From: Pleomorphomonas sp. NRK KF1
GTDB taxonomy: Bacteria; Pseudomonadota; Alphaproteobacteria; Rhizobiales; Pleomorphomonadaceae
Direction: 5' to 3'
Assembly (NCBI RefSeq): GCF_023721755.1
Contig: NZ_JAMDLH010000004.1
Coordinates: forward strand, 124,001-188,000
Length of the DNA: 64,000 nt
The notes beneath the pieces were generated by a model. The model ran no database searches, was not told the DNA's origin, and worked only from the letters and a program-made list of their open reading frames with translations. A program made the translations under genes and the position numbers. Numbering within the stretch: position 1 is the stretch's first letter; each line of letters starts with the position of its first letter. This document shows positions 1 to 8,908 of this stretch, piece by piece.

Positions 1-1118
1 GAAACCACCAGCTCGCCCTCGGCGAGGCCGTCGGTCACCTCGACGAGGCCGGCATCGGTGAGGCCGGTCTTCACCTCTCGGGTGTCGACGACGCCGTCCT
101 TGACCACCTGCACCGTCGGCGTGCCGTTCTCGTCGCTCACCGCCGTCACCGGCAGCACCAGTCCTTCGCTCCTGGCCACCTCGATGGTGCCGCGCGCGAA
201 GGCGCCGACGCGCAGGTCCTTGCCGTCCGGCAGGGCGATGCGCGCCTTGCCGAGCCGGGTTGCGGCATCGATCTTCGGCAGCACCAGACGCACCTCGCCC
301 GCCACCGTGGAGTTCGACCCGGCGGGCTGCACCGTCACCTTCTGGCCGACCGCCAGTTCCGGCAGCAGCGTCTCGGTCACGTCGGCGTCGAGCTCGATGT
401 CGCCGTCCTCGGCGATGACGAACAGCGGATCGCCGCTGGCCGAGGCGACCTGCCCCACCACCGCGTTGCGGCTGAGGATGAGGCCGGCGCGCGGGGCCTT
501 GATCTCCGTCTTGGAGCGGCGAAGCTCCGTCTCGGCCCGCTGCGCCTCGACCAGCTTGCGCTGCGCCTCGGCGGCGCTCAGCGCCTCCTTGGCGACCTGG
601 AGCTGGGCCTTGGCCTGTTCGGCCGCCAGCTGGCGCTGGTCGAAGGCGTCCTTGGCCATGGCATTGGTTCCCACCAGGGCCTGGGCGCGTTGGAACGCCT
701 GGCTCGTCTGGGTCACCAGCGCCTCGGCCGAGGAAACCTGGGCGCGCGCCTGGGCGATCTGCGCGTCGGTGGAGGCGAGCTGCGAGGTGTTCTGGGCGAG
801 CAGCACGTCGATGGTGTCGACGGCGAGGCGCGCCAGCACCGCCCCCTCCTCGACCCGGTCGCCGGCGTCGAAATGGATGCTCTCGATCTTCAGGCCCTCG
901 ACGCCCGGCGTCACCAGAACCTGCTCGCGGGCCACCAGCGTGCCCGTCACGATCACCTTCTGGCTGAGCGTCTGTCGGCTCGCCTCGATGACGCTGACGG
1001 TCGGCACGACCTCCTGCGTCGCGGCGGGTGCCGCGGCCTCGTCCTGCGCCAGCGCCGGCAACGTTACGATCGTACCGGCCAGCAGCGCGCCGGCCAGTGG
1101 CATGACCCAGAACTTCAT
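1..1118 (-). CDS. RND efflux periplasmic adaptor (membrane fusion protein), 3' end outside window
   Basis: Reading the minus strand from the ATG at 1118 gives an open frame that runs off the left edge (about 372 codons visible). Residues 1-24 form a signal peptide ending in LPALAQ. Then come a barrel/lipoyl half (VTGTLVAREQ), a long Ala/Gln-rich alpha-helical hairpin, the returning lipoyl half (EIKAPRAGLI) and beta-barrel and membrane-proximal segments. This order is that of HlyD/AcrA-type adaptors, which bridge an inner-membrane RND pump to an outer-membrane channel. GGGGAAG precedes the start. The gene lies 75 bp downstream of a TetR regulator on the same strand, so it is probably controlled by it. 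The RND pump gene itself must lie left of the window. Substrate unknown. Confidence 0.9.
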   Translation of the reverse strand, partial: MKFWVMPLAGALLAGTIVTLPALAQDEAAAPAATQEVVPTVSVIEASRQTLSQKVIVTGTLVAREQVLVTPGVEGLKIESIHFDAGDRVEEGAVLARLAVDTIDVLLAQNTSQLASTDAQIAQARAQVSSAEALVTQTSQAFQRAQALVGTNAMAKDAFDQRQLAAEQAKAQLQVAKEALSAAEAQRKLVEAQRAETELRRSKTEIKAPRAGLILSRNAVVGQVASASGDPLFVIAEDGDIELDADVTETLLPELAVGQKVTVQPAGSNSTVAGEVRLVLPKIDAATRLGKARIALPDGKDLRVGAFARGTIEVARSEGLVLPVTAVSDENGTPTVQVVKDGVVDTREVKTGLTDAGLVEVTDGLAEGELVV

Positions 1119-1193
1119 CGCGGAACTTCCCCACCGCCGGTTGTTGCCGGCCTTGAAACATGAACAAAAGTTAATCTGCGAACACATGTGGCC

Positions 1194-1865
1194 TCACCCC
1201 GCATTTGCCAAGGGGTGAGCGGCTTTCGGCGCCTCATTTTCCAGGACGGCGGTGACAACCCGCGACAGGATGGTTTCGGCCCGCTCGACGTCGTAGTCGG
1301 GGTTGAGACCCATGCGCAGGATCACGCCGTCGGCGAAGGCGACCAGCGTCATCATGATCGTTTCGACATCGGCATCGGCGGCGATCTCGCCCGACGCCTT
1401 GGCCTGGGCGAACACCTCGTGCATCAGCTTGCGGTTCTCCACCTCGCACTTGGCGAAGAAGTCGGCCACCGCCGTGTTGCGCATGCTCTCGACATAGACC
1501 TCGAGCATCATCTGCACCGACCGCCGGTCGCGCATGGTGTCGATGTAGGCCAGGCCGCAGCGCAGCAGCCGGTCGTGCAGCGAGCCCGGCTCCAGCATGA
1601 TCTCCAGAATGCGCCGGCCGGCGCACTGCTCCTCCTGGGCGATCGCCTCGATGATGGCGTCCTTGGAGGCAAAGTAGCGGTAGAGCCCGCCGGGGCTCAT
1701 CTTCGCCTCGGCGCAGATCTCCTGCATCGAGGTGCGGTGGAAGCCGGCGCGCGAAAAACAGGTGCGCGCGGCGTCGAGGATGTGCGACCGCCGCTCGTCT
1801 TGCTGCGCCGTCAGGGCTTCGTGCCGCGCTTCGTGCCGCTCTGGCACCGCCATGCCATAGTCCAT
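1194..1865 (-). CDS. TetR/AcrR family transcriptional regulator
   Basis: A 223-residue protein with a TetR-type helix-turn-helix at residues ~25-70 (HILDAARTCFSRAGF, then TSMQEICAEAKMSPGGLYRYF) and an all-helical ligand-binding C-terminal part. I start it at ATG 1865 because AAGGGGA sits just upstream; the frame is open further upstream but lacks a ribosome site and a TetR-like sequence there. It precedes the RND adaptor gene by 75 bp on the same strand, the usual arrangement of a local efflux repressor. A 10-bp palindrome 34 bp upstream of its start is a candidate autoregulatory operator. The inducer cannot be told from sequence. Confidence 0.88.
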   Translation of the reverse strand: MDYGMAVPERHEARHEALTAQQDERRSHILDAARTCFSRAGFHRTSMQEICAEAKMSPGGLYRYFASKDAIIEAIAQEEQCAGRRILEIMLEPGSLHDRLLRCGLAYIDTMRDRRSVQMMLEVYVESMRNTAVADFFAKCEVENRKLMHEVFAQAKASGEIAADADVETIMMTLVAFADGVILRMGLNPDYDVERAETILSRVVTAVLENEAPKAAHPLANAG

Positions 1866-1898
1866 AGGTGTATCCCCTTGCGCACCCGAGGATGCGAA

Positions 1899-1908
1899 CG
1901 AACGTTCG
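1899..1908. promoter_or_regulatory. Candidate TetR operator upstream of the efflux regulator
   Basis: CGAACGTTCG is a perfect 10-bp palindrome, lengthened imperfectly on both sides (GCGAACGAACGTTCGCTC). It lies 34 bp upstream of the tetR start. A second palindrome, ACCGATCGGT at 2079-2088, sits further upstream in a context (TTGACCGATCGGTT) similar to the emrAB operator at 25457-25475. Binding is inferred from position only. Confidence 0.5.
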
Positions 1909-2230
1909 CTCCCATAGAATTGTGGCCGCGCCGCGTCAATGCAAGCCGCCCCACATCGTTCACCAGACGTTACCAACTGCCGCTCTCGCGGCTTGATTGG
2001 TATGACTTTTCCGCTAACGCCTTGCGGCAATGGCGATTTGTCGCCCCTTCGCCGCCACCGGGCCGAAAGACCGGATTGACCGATCGGTTCTCCGGCGTGA
2101 TCGGCCAACATCGACCAATGGCCTCTGATCAAATACGGATATCGATAGTCACCTTTGTTTTTTGACTTGCGGCCTTATGAAATCGGGTTCATGCTCCTAC
2201 CTGTCCGCAACAAACGAAAGGAGGTGACCG

Positions 2231-2308
2231 GTGAACCTAAGCAATCGATCCTCGATCGAGGCAAGACTTCGCTGGACAATAGCTTCCTTGAGCGACCTCC
2301 AGTTCTGA
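2231..2308 (+). CDS. Possible 25-residue micro-ORF with near-perfect Shine-Dalgarno
   Basis: GTG at 2231 opens a 25-codon frame (VNLSNRSSIEARLRW..., stop 2306-2308). It is preceded by AAAGGAGGTGACC, a near-complete complement of the 16S rRNA 3' end at ideal spacing (6 nt between GGAGG and GTG), much stronger than any other ribosome site in the window. A terminator-like hairpin follows at 2420. The peptide has no recognisable domain and no hydrophobic segment. It could be a real microprotein, a leader peptide, or a chance anti-SD-like motif inside a non-coding RNA. Confidence 0.35.
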   Translation: MNLSNRSSIEARLRWTIASLSDLQF

Positions 2309-2419
2309 ATGATTGCCTAACAATTCGTTGCGACAACCCCATGTATGTCGCACGAAAACTGACAATCTCGACCATTTGCTAAGAAATGGATCGCGATTGC
2401 CGGATCGAGGAAATGCGCG

Positions 2420-2464
2420 TGCCCCGTTTCATCCCGACCGGATGGAGCGGGGCATGTCGTTTTT
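2420..2464 (+). terminator. Rho-independent terminator-like hairpin
   Basis: TGCCCCG at 2420-2426 pairs with CGGGGCA at 2448-2454. An inner stem CATCC/GGATG (2430-2434 with 2440-2444) extends it, and the run TGTCGTTTTT follows. It would end a plus-strand transcript covering the micro-ORF at 2231. Confidence 0.5.
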
Positions 2465-2738
2465 GGCGGCTTGAGCAGATGGTTCCTCACGCGATGTTCA
2501 AATCGGCGTGATCGGGCTGATTTGGGCGGGAAGTACCGTTCCGCTCGATCTTGATTCATACAGCTTGAGCGGGCTTCGGCCCAAACGGCCGGCGTCCGGT
2601 CGGCGTCCGGTTGGGTGCTTCCGCCTCCGTCAGTCTCCACCCTGAAAGGTCGAAACCTGACGGAAGCGGCATGAGTGGCGCCGGGCTATGCGCTCGCGAT
2701 CCCGTCGCACGGCCCGCCCTGGGGAACAGCCTCTTCCT

Positions 2739-2785
2739 GGAGCAATCTCAGCAAAAGTGGGAACCGGTTTTGCGTCCGAAATTGT
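2739..2785. repeat. Rhizobiales-type dispersed palindromic repeat, partial copy
   Basis: The segment contains AGCAAAAGTGGGAACCGG followed by TTTTGCGTCCGAAATTG, the reverse complement of the TTCCGGACGCAAAACC module found at 32212-32253 and 59838-59883. It lacks the adjoining CTAGAGT hairpin module carried by those two copies. Such repeats are typical intergenic elements of the order. Confidence 0.7.
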
Positions 2786-2848
2786 AGCGAAACAAATGCT
2801 CCAGTCGCACGAAATGCCAGCTGAGAGCGGTTCGCCTTTCTCGCTGGC

Positions 2849-3184
2849 CTACCGCTTGGCGATGACGTCCCCCATACGCCCCTTGACCATCTCTTTGTAA
2901 TAGAAATCACAGAACTTGGGACCAATCTTCTTGTAGTAGCGATTGATCAGTGCGGTCTGCTTCTTCATTTCCGCACGATATTTCTTGGCATCGATGTCGA
3001 CGCCGTATTGCTTGGAAATAAGAGCAATCTTCTTCTTGTCGAAAACGTACCGGTCCTTGCACTTCTCCCCCAGCACCCTTGCGGCAGTGAGGTTGGATAC
3101 GAGGGTGCTCTCCTTTTCCGTCAGCACCTGTGCCGAAGCCGGCGTGCAAAGCAACATGACGACCAGACATGCCCAAACTTTCAT
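2849..3184 (-). CDS. Small secreted hypothetical protein
   Basis: A 111-residue protein starting at ATG 3184, just after GGGGGAG. Residues 1-18 are a signal peptide (MKVWACLVVMLLCTPASA, cleavage before QVLTEK). The mature part is Lys-rich and helical, with two cysteines (CKDRYV and FCDFYY) that could form one disulfide in the periplasm. The spacing of charged residues suggests a helical bundle. I do not recognise a family. The hipBA operator region begins about 120 bp from its start and is read in the opposite direction. Confidence 0.7.
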   Translation of the reverse strand: MKVWACLVVMLLCTPASAQVLTEKESTLVSNLTAARVLGEKCKDRYVFDKKKIALISKQYGVDIDAKKYRAEMKKQTALINRYYKKIGPKFCDFYYKEMVKGRMGDVIAKR

Positions 3185-3303
3185 GGACTCCCCCTGAAAC
3201 TTGTCCCACCGCGCCATGCTACCAGAAATTGCTCAGACGGCCATTGGGTGCCAGACGGATATCCGCCTCGCGCTTCGATCTGCTTCGACGAGACACGCCG
3301 ATC

Positions 3304-3421
3304 TGCTCCCGTTCGGGAGCAATCCCGGTCAGATCCGCCAGATCGTCGCCGATTGCTCCCGTACGGTAACAACCACCGTTGAACCATCCCTTGATACGGC
3401 GTATGCTCCCGTACGGTAACA
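3304..3421 (+). promoter_or_regulatory. hipBA promoter with three operators at exact 50-bp spacing
   Basis: Three 18-bp operator-like sites begin at 3304, 3354 and 3404. The first is a perfect dyad (TGCTCCCG TT CGGGAGCA). The other two read TGCTCCCGTACGGTAACA and share one strong half. A sigma70-type promoter, TTGAAC at 3379-3384 with a 17-bp spacer and TATGCT at 3402-3407, overlaps the third site, so a bound repressor would occlude the -10 box. HipB is the obvious ligand, giving autoregulation of hipBA. Confidence 0.8.
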
Positions 3422-3435
3422 GTGCCGAGGCAAAG

Positions 3436-3747
3436 ATGGCGAAACCGACGACAAGCACGCCCCTCGCCAAAGGGGAAGAGATCACGCTTCCATCCCCCCT
3501 CCGCGCCGCCGCGCCGCGTTCATCCGCCCGAGAGAGCGCGGTGATCGGCGAGGTCGCGGATCTTGGCGCGCTGGTCCGGGAGGCTCGGAAATCCAAGGGG
3601 CTTTCGCAACAGGCGTTCGCCGACCTCGCTGGCGTCGGCCGCCGCTTCGTCTCCGACCTCGAAACCGGCAAGGCGACCATCGAGATGAACAAGGCCCTGG
3701 AGGTCGCCCGGTCCATCGGCCTGGTCCTCACGGCAAGGAAGATCTGA
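3436..3747 (+). CDS. hipB: HipB-type antitoxin / XRE repressor
   Basis: A 103-residue protein with a Cro/C1-type helix-turn-helix in its C-terminal half: LGALVREARKSKGLSQQAFADLAGVGRRFVSDLETGKATIEMNKALEVARSIGL is the whole domain, quoted here in parts as LSQQAFADLAGV (helix 2) and RRFVSDLETG (recognition helix). I start it at ATG 3436 with GAGG upstream; a frame extending to 3379 would include the promoter. It lies 4 bp before hipA. HipB proteins neutralise HipA and repress the operon, which fits the three operators just upstream. The ~45-residue N-terminal extension is longer than in E. coli HipB and lacks recognisable features. Confidence 0.85.
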   Translation: MAKPTTSTPLAKGEEITLPSPLRAAAPRSSARESAVIGEVADLGALVREARKSKGLSQQAFADLAGVGRRFVSDLETGKATIEMNKALEVARSIGLVLTARKI

Positions 3748-3751
3748 GATC

Positions 3752-5101
3752 ATGGCAACCCTTGACGTCCGGCTCGATGGTTTCCGTGACCCCATCGGCA
3801 AGCTCTCGCGCCTGCCATCCGGCGCCGTCGAGTTCGCCTACGCGCGCGACTACCTGCGCGACCCCGATGCCATCCCTCTCTCCCTCGCCCTGCCTTTGAC
3901 GGACGAGCCTTACAGGGACGTTCAGGCGAGAGCGTTTTTCGACAACCTGCTTCAGGAAAGAGACCAGGCGCTCGCCTCGATCATGGGGCGCCACGAAATC
4001 TCCCGCGACGACATCGTCGGACTCCTCTTCCACATGGGCAAGGATTGCGCCGGCGCGCTCTCGGTGCTGCCCGAGGGGGCGCCGCCCGTGAAGGTGCCGG
4101 GCAACTACGACACCGACTACACGTCCCTCTCCGAGGCCCGCATGGAGGAGATCGTCGCCTCCCTGCATCGCCGCCGGACGCTGCCCGGCGACATGCACGA
4201 CCCCTCCCCTCTGGCCGGGATGCAGTCGAAGATCGCCCTGACCGTGCTCCCCGATGGGCGCTTTGCCGAACCCGTGCAAGGCTCCGGCGCCCCGACGACG
4301 CACATTCTCAAGGTGCCGGACCCGGACCACCCAAACGACGCCCTTCACGAAGCCACGACCATGCGCCTGTCGCGGGACACGGGGTTTCCAACCGCCGACG
4401 TCAAGGTCATCCCCTTCTCCAGCGTCGACGCCTTGCTGGTGACGCGTTACGACCGCTCCCTGGATGAAGACGGCCGCGTGGTTCGCATCCATCAGGAAGA
4501 CTTCGCCCAGGCGCTCGGGCTGCCCTCCTCGATGAAATACGAACGTCGTGGAACGCCCGAACGCCGCTTCGATGTCGGGGGCATCGCGCGTGTCCTGAAC
4601 TCGACATCCAGCCCGGCCGAGGAGCGGCTGTTCTTCATCAGAGCCACCATCTTCGATCTTCTGGTCGGCAACGTGGACGGCCACGCCAAGAACTTCGCCA
4701 CCCTTTACGGACACGGAGGCGCGAGCCGCCTGTCGCCACGCTACGACGTCATGCCGACCCGCCTCGACACCAACCTGACCGACGAGCTGGCCTACAGGAT
4801 AGGGAATGCGAACAGGATCGGGGACATCGGCTCCGATGAATTCGACGACTTCCTGAAACAGCTCGGCATCGCAACGGGAGCCGCCCGCAGGCGCCTGCGC
4901 GACACGCATGTCCCGGACATCGCAAGGCAACTCGCCAGCCACCTCGGGGCGCTCGACAAGGCGAACCTGAAGAAACTGGCCGACCTCATCGCCGCCAACA
5001 CGAAAACCCTGCTGGGAGCCCTGAGCATCGAAGTCCCTCCCGAGGCGGCCAACCGCGACGCCTATGTCGTCAAGGGCGGCGGCTGGGGCCTGGGCTCATA
5101 G
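3752..5101 (+). CDS. hipA: HipA-type serine/threonine kinase toxin
   Basis: A 449-residue HipA kinase. The N-terminal subdomain covers ~1-110. AGMQSK at 155-160 matches the phosphate-binding loop, LKVPD at 186-190 carries the likely ATP lysine, and NVDGHAKNF at 307-315 holds the catalytic Asp 309. YDVMP at 331-335 holds the metal-binding Asp 332, so both aspartates fall at the E. coli HipA positions. All key residues are present, so the toxin looks intact. HipA enzymes phosphorylate glutamyl-tRNA synthetase (or another aminoacyl-tRNA synthetase) and slow growth; the target here is not known. It forms a two-gene operon with hipB, 4 bp apart. Confidence 0.93.
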   Translation: MATLDVRLDGFRDPIGKLSRLPSGAVEFAYARDYLRDPDAIPLSLALPLTDEPYRDVQARAFFDNLLQERDQALASIMGRHEISRDDIVGLLFHMGKDCAGALSVLPEGAPPVKVPGNYDTDYTSLSEARMEEIVASLHRRRTLPGDMHDPSPLAGMQSKIALTVLPDGRFAEPVQGSGAPTTHILKVPDPDHPNDALHEATTMRLSRDTGFPTADVKVIPFSSVDALLVTRYDRSLDEDGRVVRIHQEDFAQALGLPSSMKYERRGTPERRFDVGGIARVLNSTSSPAEERLFFIRATIFDLLVGNVDGHAKNFATLYGHGGASRLSPRYDVMPTRLDTNLTDELAYRIGNANRIGDIGSDEFDDFLKQLGIATGAARRRLRDTHVPDIARQLASHLGALDKANLKKLADLIAANTKTLLGALSIEVPPEAANRDAYVVKGGGWGLGS

Positions 5102-5205
5102 ACCGGAAGCGGAGGAGAAGGTCGGTCGTCCGGAACTGGAATGCCGGTCTTCGAGCGCAAACTCCTGTCGGGTAAGGCGACCGGTCCAGCAGGCTACGTC
5201 GAGCC

Positions 5206-5784
5206 TCAGGTCCCAACACCTGTGCGACGTCTCAACAAAAAGCGCAGCAGCACAACGAAGAGCCCAAGCGCCAGCACGCCAACCGTGCAGCCAAACCACA
5301 TGATCGCCCGTGCATCGCTGCATTGATTTCCGAACGGGCAAACATGTTGCGAGTCCGACCACGCTACTAACGCGACGAGGAAGAAAGGCGCCGAAACGGG
5401 CAGCAGCAAGAAACATAAAACGCCCGCATAAGCCTCCAGCGAATCCCTCACTTCCGCAGGAAGAAAATCGAGCATAGACTCGTGATTTCCGATCGAACTC
5501 GCCGGCCTTTTCAAGAATGAGATCAGAGAATAAACCAGCACAGCAAACACGAGAGCGGCCGCCAGAGCGTAGAAAGCGTGGATATACGGCGGATCATAGC
5601 AAGGCGAGCCGAACGTGTGCGTCGCCTTGTCGGGATACTCTTCCAAGCAGATGGCCTCAACCTCGCCATCCACCCCTCTCCCCAAGGCGGCAAATGAAAG
5701 CACGAGGAACAGCAGAAGAAGCAACTCGTTGAGCGCAAAAAGGAAAACCGCGACCAGTGCTCTCTTGTAAATCGTAGCGGACAT
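5206..5784 (-). CDS. Polytopic membrane protein of unknown function
   Basis: A 192-residue protein from ATG 5784 (the frame is open to 5853 with a GTG, so the start is uncertain). Four hydrophobic segments are visible: ALVAVFLFALNELLLLLFLV, a second near YALAAALVFAVLVYSLI, a third at LCFLLLPVSAPFFLVAL and a last at GVLALGLFVVLL, followed by a basic RRR tail. The loops hold cysteines (CLEEY, GSPCY, HVCPFGNQC) that could form extracytoplasmic disulfides. No family recognised. It converges on hipA, tail to tail, about 100 bp away. Confidence 0.65.
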   Translation of the reverse strand: MSATIYKRALVAVFLFALNELLLLLFLVLSFAALGRGVDGEVEAICLEEYPDKATHTFGSPCYDPPYIHAFYALAAALVFAVLVYSLISFLKRPASSIGNHESMLDFLPAEVRDSLEAYAGVLCFLLLPVSAPFFLVALVAWSDSQHVCPFGNQCSDARAIMWFGCTVGVLALGLFVVLLRFLLRRRTGVGT

Positions 5785-6027
5785 TGTTCCGAACAATCTT
5801 TGGCCGTGTGAATACGAGATCGGAGATAAAGCGCCGCGCCGCATCCCTTGCACGCCAGTCGCTCCCGTCGGGGTTGAACGCTACCCTGGCAGACTTATGG
5901 CGGCAATTGTCCGTCCATCCGCCCCACCTCGACTTTCAGCTTTGAATCGCCTCATCCGGCGTTTACCATGGCTTGGCCCCGATCGGCCCGGCCGGTGGGG
6001 CTTTGTTGAATAGAGCCCGAGGTCCGG

Positions 6028-7842
6028 ATGTCCAGTACCGCCAAGCCGACGCGTTTTTCCGTCAAGCCCTTGCACCTTCTGACCCGTCGCCTGGCCGACG
6101 TCGCGTCCGGCCGCGCCGACCCCGACCTGGTGATCACCGGCGCCCGCGCGCTGTCCACCTATTCCGAGCGCATCCTGAACGACCGCGAGATCTGGATTTC
6201 CGGCGGGCGCATCGCCGCCGTCAAGGAAGCCGGCAGCTATCGCGGCGGCTCGGCCTCCATCTACGACGCGCAGGGGGGCATCATCGGCCCCGGTCTCGTC
6301 GACCCGCATATCCACATCGAAAGCTCGATGGTGACGGCCTGCGCCTATGCCGAGGCCGCGCTGCTCAACGGCACCACCACCATCTTCTGCGACAGCCACG
6401 AGATCGGCAACGTGATGGACGTCGCCGGCATCGAGGCGATGATGGAAGACGCCCGCGAGGCGCCGCTCTCCATCTTCCACACGCTGGCCTCCACCGTGCC
6501 GGCCACCTCGCCCGAGCTGGAAACGGCCGGCGGCGACCTGACGCCGGAGAAGATCGGCGCGCTGTTCGACAAGTGGCCCGAGGCCGTGGCTCTCGGCGAG
6601 AAGATGGACTTCGTGCCGGTAACCATGGGCGACGAGCGCAGCCACGCCATCATCGCCGCTGCTCTCAGTCGCGGCCGCCCCGTCTCCGGCCACGTCTATG
6701 GCCGCGAGTTCGTCGCCGCCTATGCCGCCGCCGGCGTCACCGACACCCACGAGGCCACCGACCGCGACATCGCCGACGACCTTCTCGAAGCCGGCGTCTG
6801 GATCTTCCTGCGCGGCGGCCCGCCGACCACGCCCTGGCACTCGCTGCCCGAGGCGATCAAGACGATCACCGAGCTGGGCGCCTCGCCGCGCCGCGTCGCC
6901 GTCTGCACCGACGACCGCGACGCCGAGGACCTCCTGGCCTTCGGCCTCGACTGGGTGGTGCGGCAGGCCTACCGCATCGGCATTCCGCGCACCACCGCCT
7001 GGGCGATGGGCTCGATTTCCGGCGCCACGCGCTACGCCATGGACGGCGAGATCGGCGGCCTCGGTGGCGGCCGGCGCGCCGACCTGGTGCTGCTCGACGA
7101 CGACCTGGTGCCGCAGTCGACCTGGTACGGCGGCGAGCTGATGGTCGACCGCCGCGCCATCACCCCGACGCTGGAATCGACGCTGGAAGCGCGCTACCGC
7201 TACCCGGACGCCGCCTACGCCACCATCCATCTGCCCAAGGAGCTGAAGCTGACGCCCGATCTGCCGACGGCGCCGGTCACCGCCAACGTCATCCGCGCCG
7301 AGCTGCCGGGCATCGTGCTGAAGCATGTCAAGATCGAGCTGGAGCCGGCCAACGACTGGCAGACGCTGTTCGACCGCCACGACCTCGCCTTCGTCACCGT
7401 TGTCGAGCGGCACGGCAAGTCGGACGGCAACGTGGCGCGCGGCCTTCTGCAGAACTTCGGCCTGAAGCACGGCGCCGTCGCCTCTTCGGTCGGCCACGAC
7501 AGCCACAACATCATCATCGCCGGCACCAACGAGGCCGATATGGCCGTGGCGCTCAAGGCCATCGAGGCCGAGCACGGCGGCATCTGCGTGGTGCGCGACG
7601 GCGTGGTGACGGCCATGGTGCCGCTGCCGGTGGCCGGACTGATGTCCGACAAGCGCGTCCACCTCGTCGCCGGCGAAGTGCAGGCGCTGAAGGTGGAGTG
7701 GGAGAAGGCCGGCTGCACCCTGCCCTACATGGGCTTCAACCTGATCCCGCTATCGGTCATCCCGGAAATCCGCATCACCGACAAGGGCATGGTGCTGGTG
7801 CCGGAAATGACCCAGGTGCCGCTGTTCGACGCGGCGGAGTGA
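6028..7842 (+). CDS. ade: Adenine deaminase
   Basis: A 604-residue amidohydrolase that hydrolyses adenine to hypoxanthine and ammonia in purine salvage. The metal-binding HIH motif is at 94-96 in [10 protein letters not shown], followed by DSHE at 122-125, GHVYG at 221-225, a second His near THEATD (~241) and the catalytic DDRD at 295-298. A C-terminal domain with the HDSHNI motif typical of Ade/AdeC enzymes follows. Length matches the family. It stands alone, with no purine transporter next to it. Downstream lies a long inverted-repeat element. Confidence 0.95.
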   Translation: MSSTAKPTRFSVKPLHLLTRRLADVASGRADPDLVITGARALSTYSERILNDREIWISGGRIAAVKEAGSYRGGSASIYDAQGGIIGPGLVDPHIHIESSMVTACAYAEAALLNGTTTIFCDSHEIGNVMDVAGIEAMMEDAREAPLSIFHTLASTVPATSPELETAGGDLTPEKIGALFDKWPEAVALGEKMDFVPVTMGDERSHAIIAAALSRGRPVSGHVYGREFVAAYAAAGVTDTHEATDRDIADDLLEAGVWIFLRGGPPTTPWHSLPEAIKTITELGASPRRVAVCTDDRDAEDLLAFGLDWVVRQAYRIGIPRTTAWAMGSISGATRYAMDGEIGGLGGGRRADLVLLDDDLVPQSTWYGGELMVDRRAITPTLESTLEARYRYPDAAYATIHLPKELKLTPDLPTAPVTANVIRAELPGIVLKHVKIELEPANDWQTLFDRHDLAFVTVVERHGKSDGNVARGLLQNFGLKHGAVASSVGHDSHNIIIAGTNEADMAVALKAIEAEHGGICVVRDGVVTAMVPLPVAGLMSDKRVHLVAGEVQALKVEWEKAGCTLPYMGFNLIPLSVIPEIRITDKGMVLVPEMTQVPLFDAAE

Positions 7843-8344
7843 GACGCCTGTTCCGGAATGCGGTCCTTCCGCCACGGCGGGGGATGCGCCTTCGCGAATG
7901 TGGAGATGACAGGGTGATATAGAGGGAGCGCGATATTGGCCCCTCGCTCCATCCTGCCTGAGGTCCTCGCTTTCGCAAGGATGACAATTTATATAGAGGG
8001 GACAAACGGTTACCCGCTCGCAAGGTTCTCTTGCGGTAGAGCCCAGTGACCACGAGGGACACAGCAACTTATGTAAGGGCGCAAACCGCTCCCGATTGTT
8101 CCCCATATATCAGGCCGTGATCCTTGCGAAAGCGAGGACCTCAGGCAGGATGGAACGAGCGGCCGATATCACGCTCCTTGGCGCCGCATCGCCCACCCTT
8201 GCGCTCTCCACATCACCATCAATAAGCTGGCAGCAGACACCCTAAACGAGTGCTAAATAATTGATAATACTCACGTATATTCTTGATTTTCTGCCGCCAC
8301 ATTGTTAGCCTGCTCCTGTTTTTGGAGATCGTGCGAGGTGCCAG
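7843..8344. other. Intergenic region filled by a palindromic element
   Basis: Apart from the inverted pair at 7952-8150, the region shows an AT-rich stretch just before usg (8220-8330) that probably holds the usg promoter. I see no further gene. Confidence 0.5.
7952..8150. repeat. REPIN-like inverted pair A
   Basis: The 31-bp arm at 7952-7982 is matched perfectly, in inverse orientation, by 8120-8150. Each arm carries its own short hairpin (core TCCTCGCTTTCGCAAGGA). Similarity continues outward on both sides (GATATTGGCC / GGCCGATATC). The ~137 bp between the arms contain nothing recognisable. Further members occur at about 11.2, 22.9, 24.4, 30.6 and 51.3 kb. Confidence 0.85.
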
Positions 8345-8617
8345 ATGCTGGTTTCCCCTGAGTTCCGCAAACAGGTTGAAGGCTACGGTCTGACGACCGC
8401 CGAAATCCTCTACTACCGCCCCGATGCCCCCAGCCTCCTGCAGAGCTATGTCTGGCAGGACCTGGACATCTTCCCCGACTTCCCGACGCTGCGCCGCTTC
8501 CTGGATTTCTGGACGAAGAAGCTCGACGGCCCCTTGCATTCGGTGCAGGTCGCCCACAACCGGCTGATCAGGCCGGCGGAATTCGTCATGCGCGACGGGG
8601 TCTACACGCTGAACTGA
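8345..8617 (+). CDS. usg: Usg family protein
   Basis: A 90-residue protein with the Usg signature: LVSPEFRKQVEGYGLTTAEI at the N-terminus, LLQSYVWQDLDIFPDFPTL in the middle and a C-terminal GPLHSVQVAHNRLI. Usg is a conserved small alphaproteobacterial protein, named for its position upstream of tryptophan genes in Caulobacter; its biochemical role is not established. GAGGTG lies ahead of the ATG. No trp gene is nearby here, so the usual context is missing. Confidence 0.9.
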   Translation: MLVSPEFRKQVEGYGLTTAEILYYRPDAPSLLQSYVWQDLDIFPDFPTLRRFLDFWTKKLDGPLHSVQVAHNRLIRPAEFVMRDGVYTLN

Positions 8618-8908
8618 GACCGGCCAGTCCTCCGCCGACACCGCCCGATGGAACCCGGGCAGCGCAGGGCGATCGCCGTCTCGCGCCCCTACAGGGCATG
8701 ACGGAACGCGACATCTTGCCGCGTGGCCGGGGAAACTTCACTGTTTCTCGTAGTGACCAACTAAAGTCTATGTCCATTGATAAGAATTTCCATCGTCTTC
8801 AAATCGCGTAGAGGTAATTGCTACGTGACGGGTTAATCCTATGGTTACGCCGCCCTCGTATTGTCCGCAAGAATGAGCGGCAAACCGACGTGATCGCTCA
8901 GATCGGCA

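Larger units (their letters stand above)
1866..2848. other. Long intergenic region between efflux regulator and secreted protein
   Basis: This 983-bp stretch holds the TetR operator candidates near its left end, the micro-ORF at 2231, the hairpin at 2420 and the palindromic repeat at 2739. The open frames across 2317-2640 on the minus strand look like chance frames in GC-rich DNA. I see no other gene. Confidence 0.6.

Noticed and set aside
2317-2640. A 107-codon minus-strand frame
   Set aside because: No ribosome site, no domain, and it crosses the terminator-like hairpin at 2420.
3304-3421. Regularly spaced short repeats resembling a mini CRISPR array
   Set aside because: The repeats are 18-bp operator dyads of unequal quality overlapping a promoter, the spacers are not unique foreign-like units, and no cas genes are near.
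5881-7662. A 593-codon minus-strand frame opposite adenine deaminase
   Set aside because: Antisense to a complete adenine deaminase; no domain visible.
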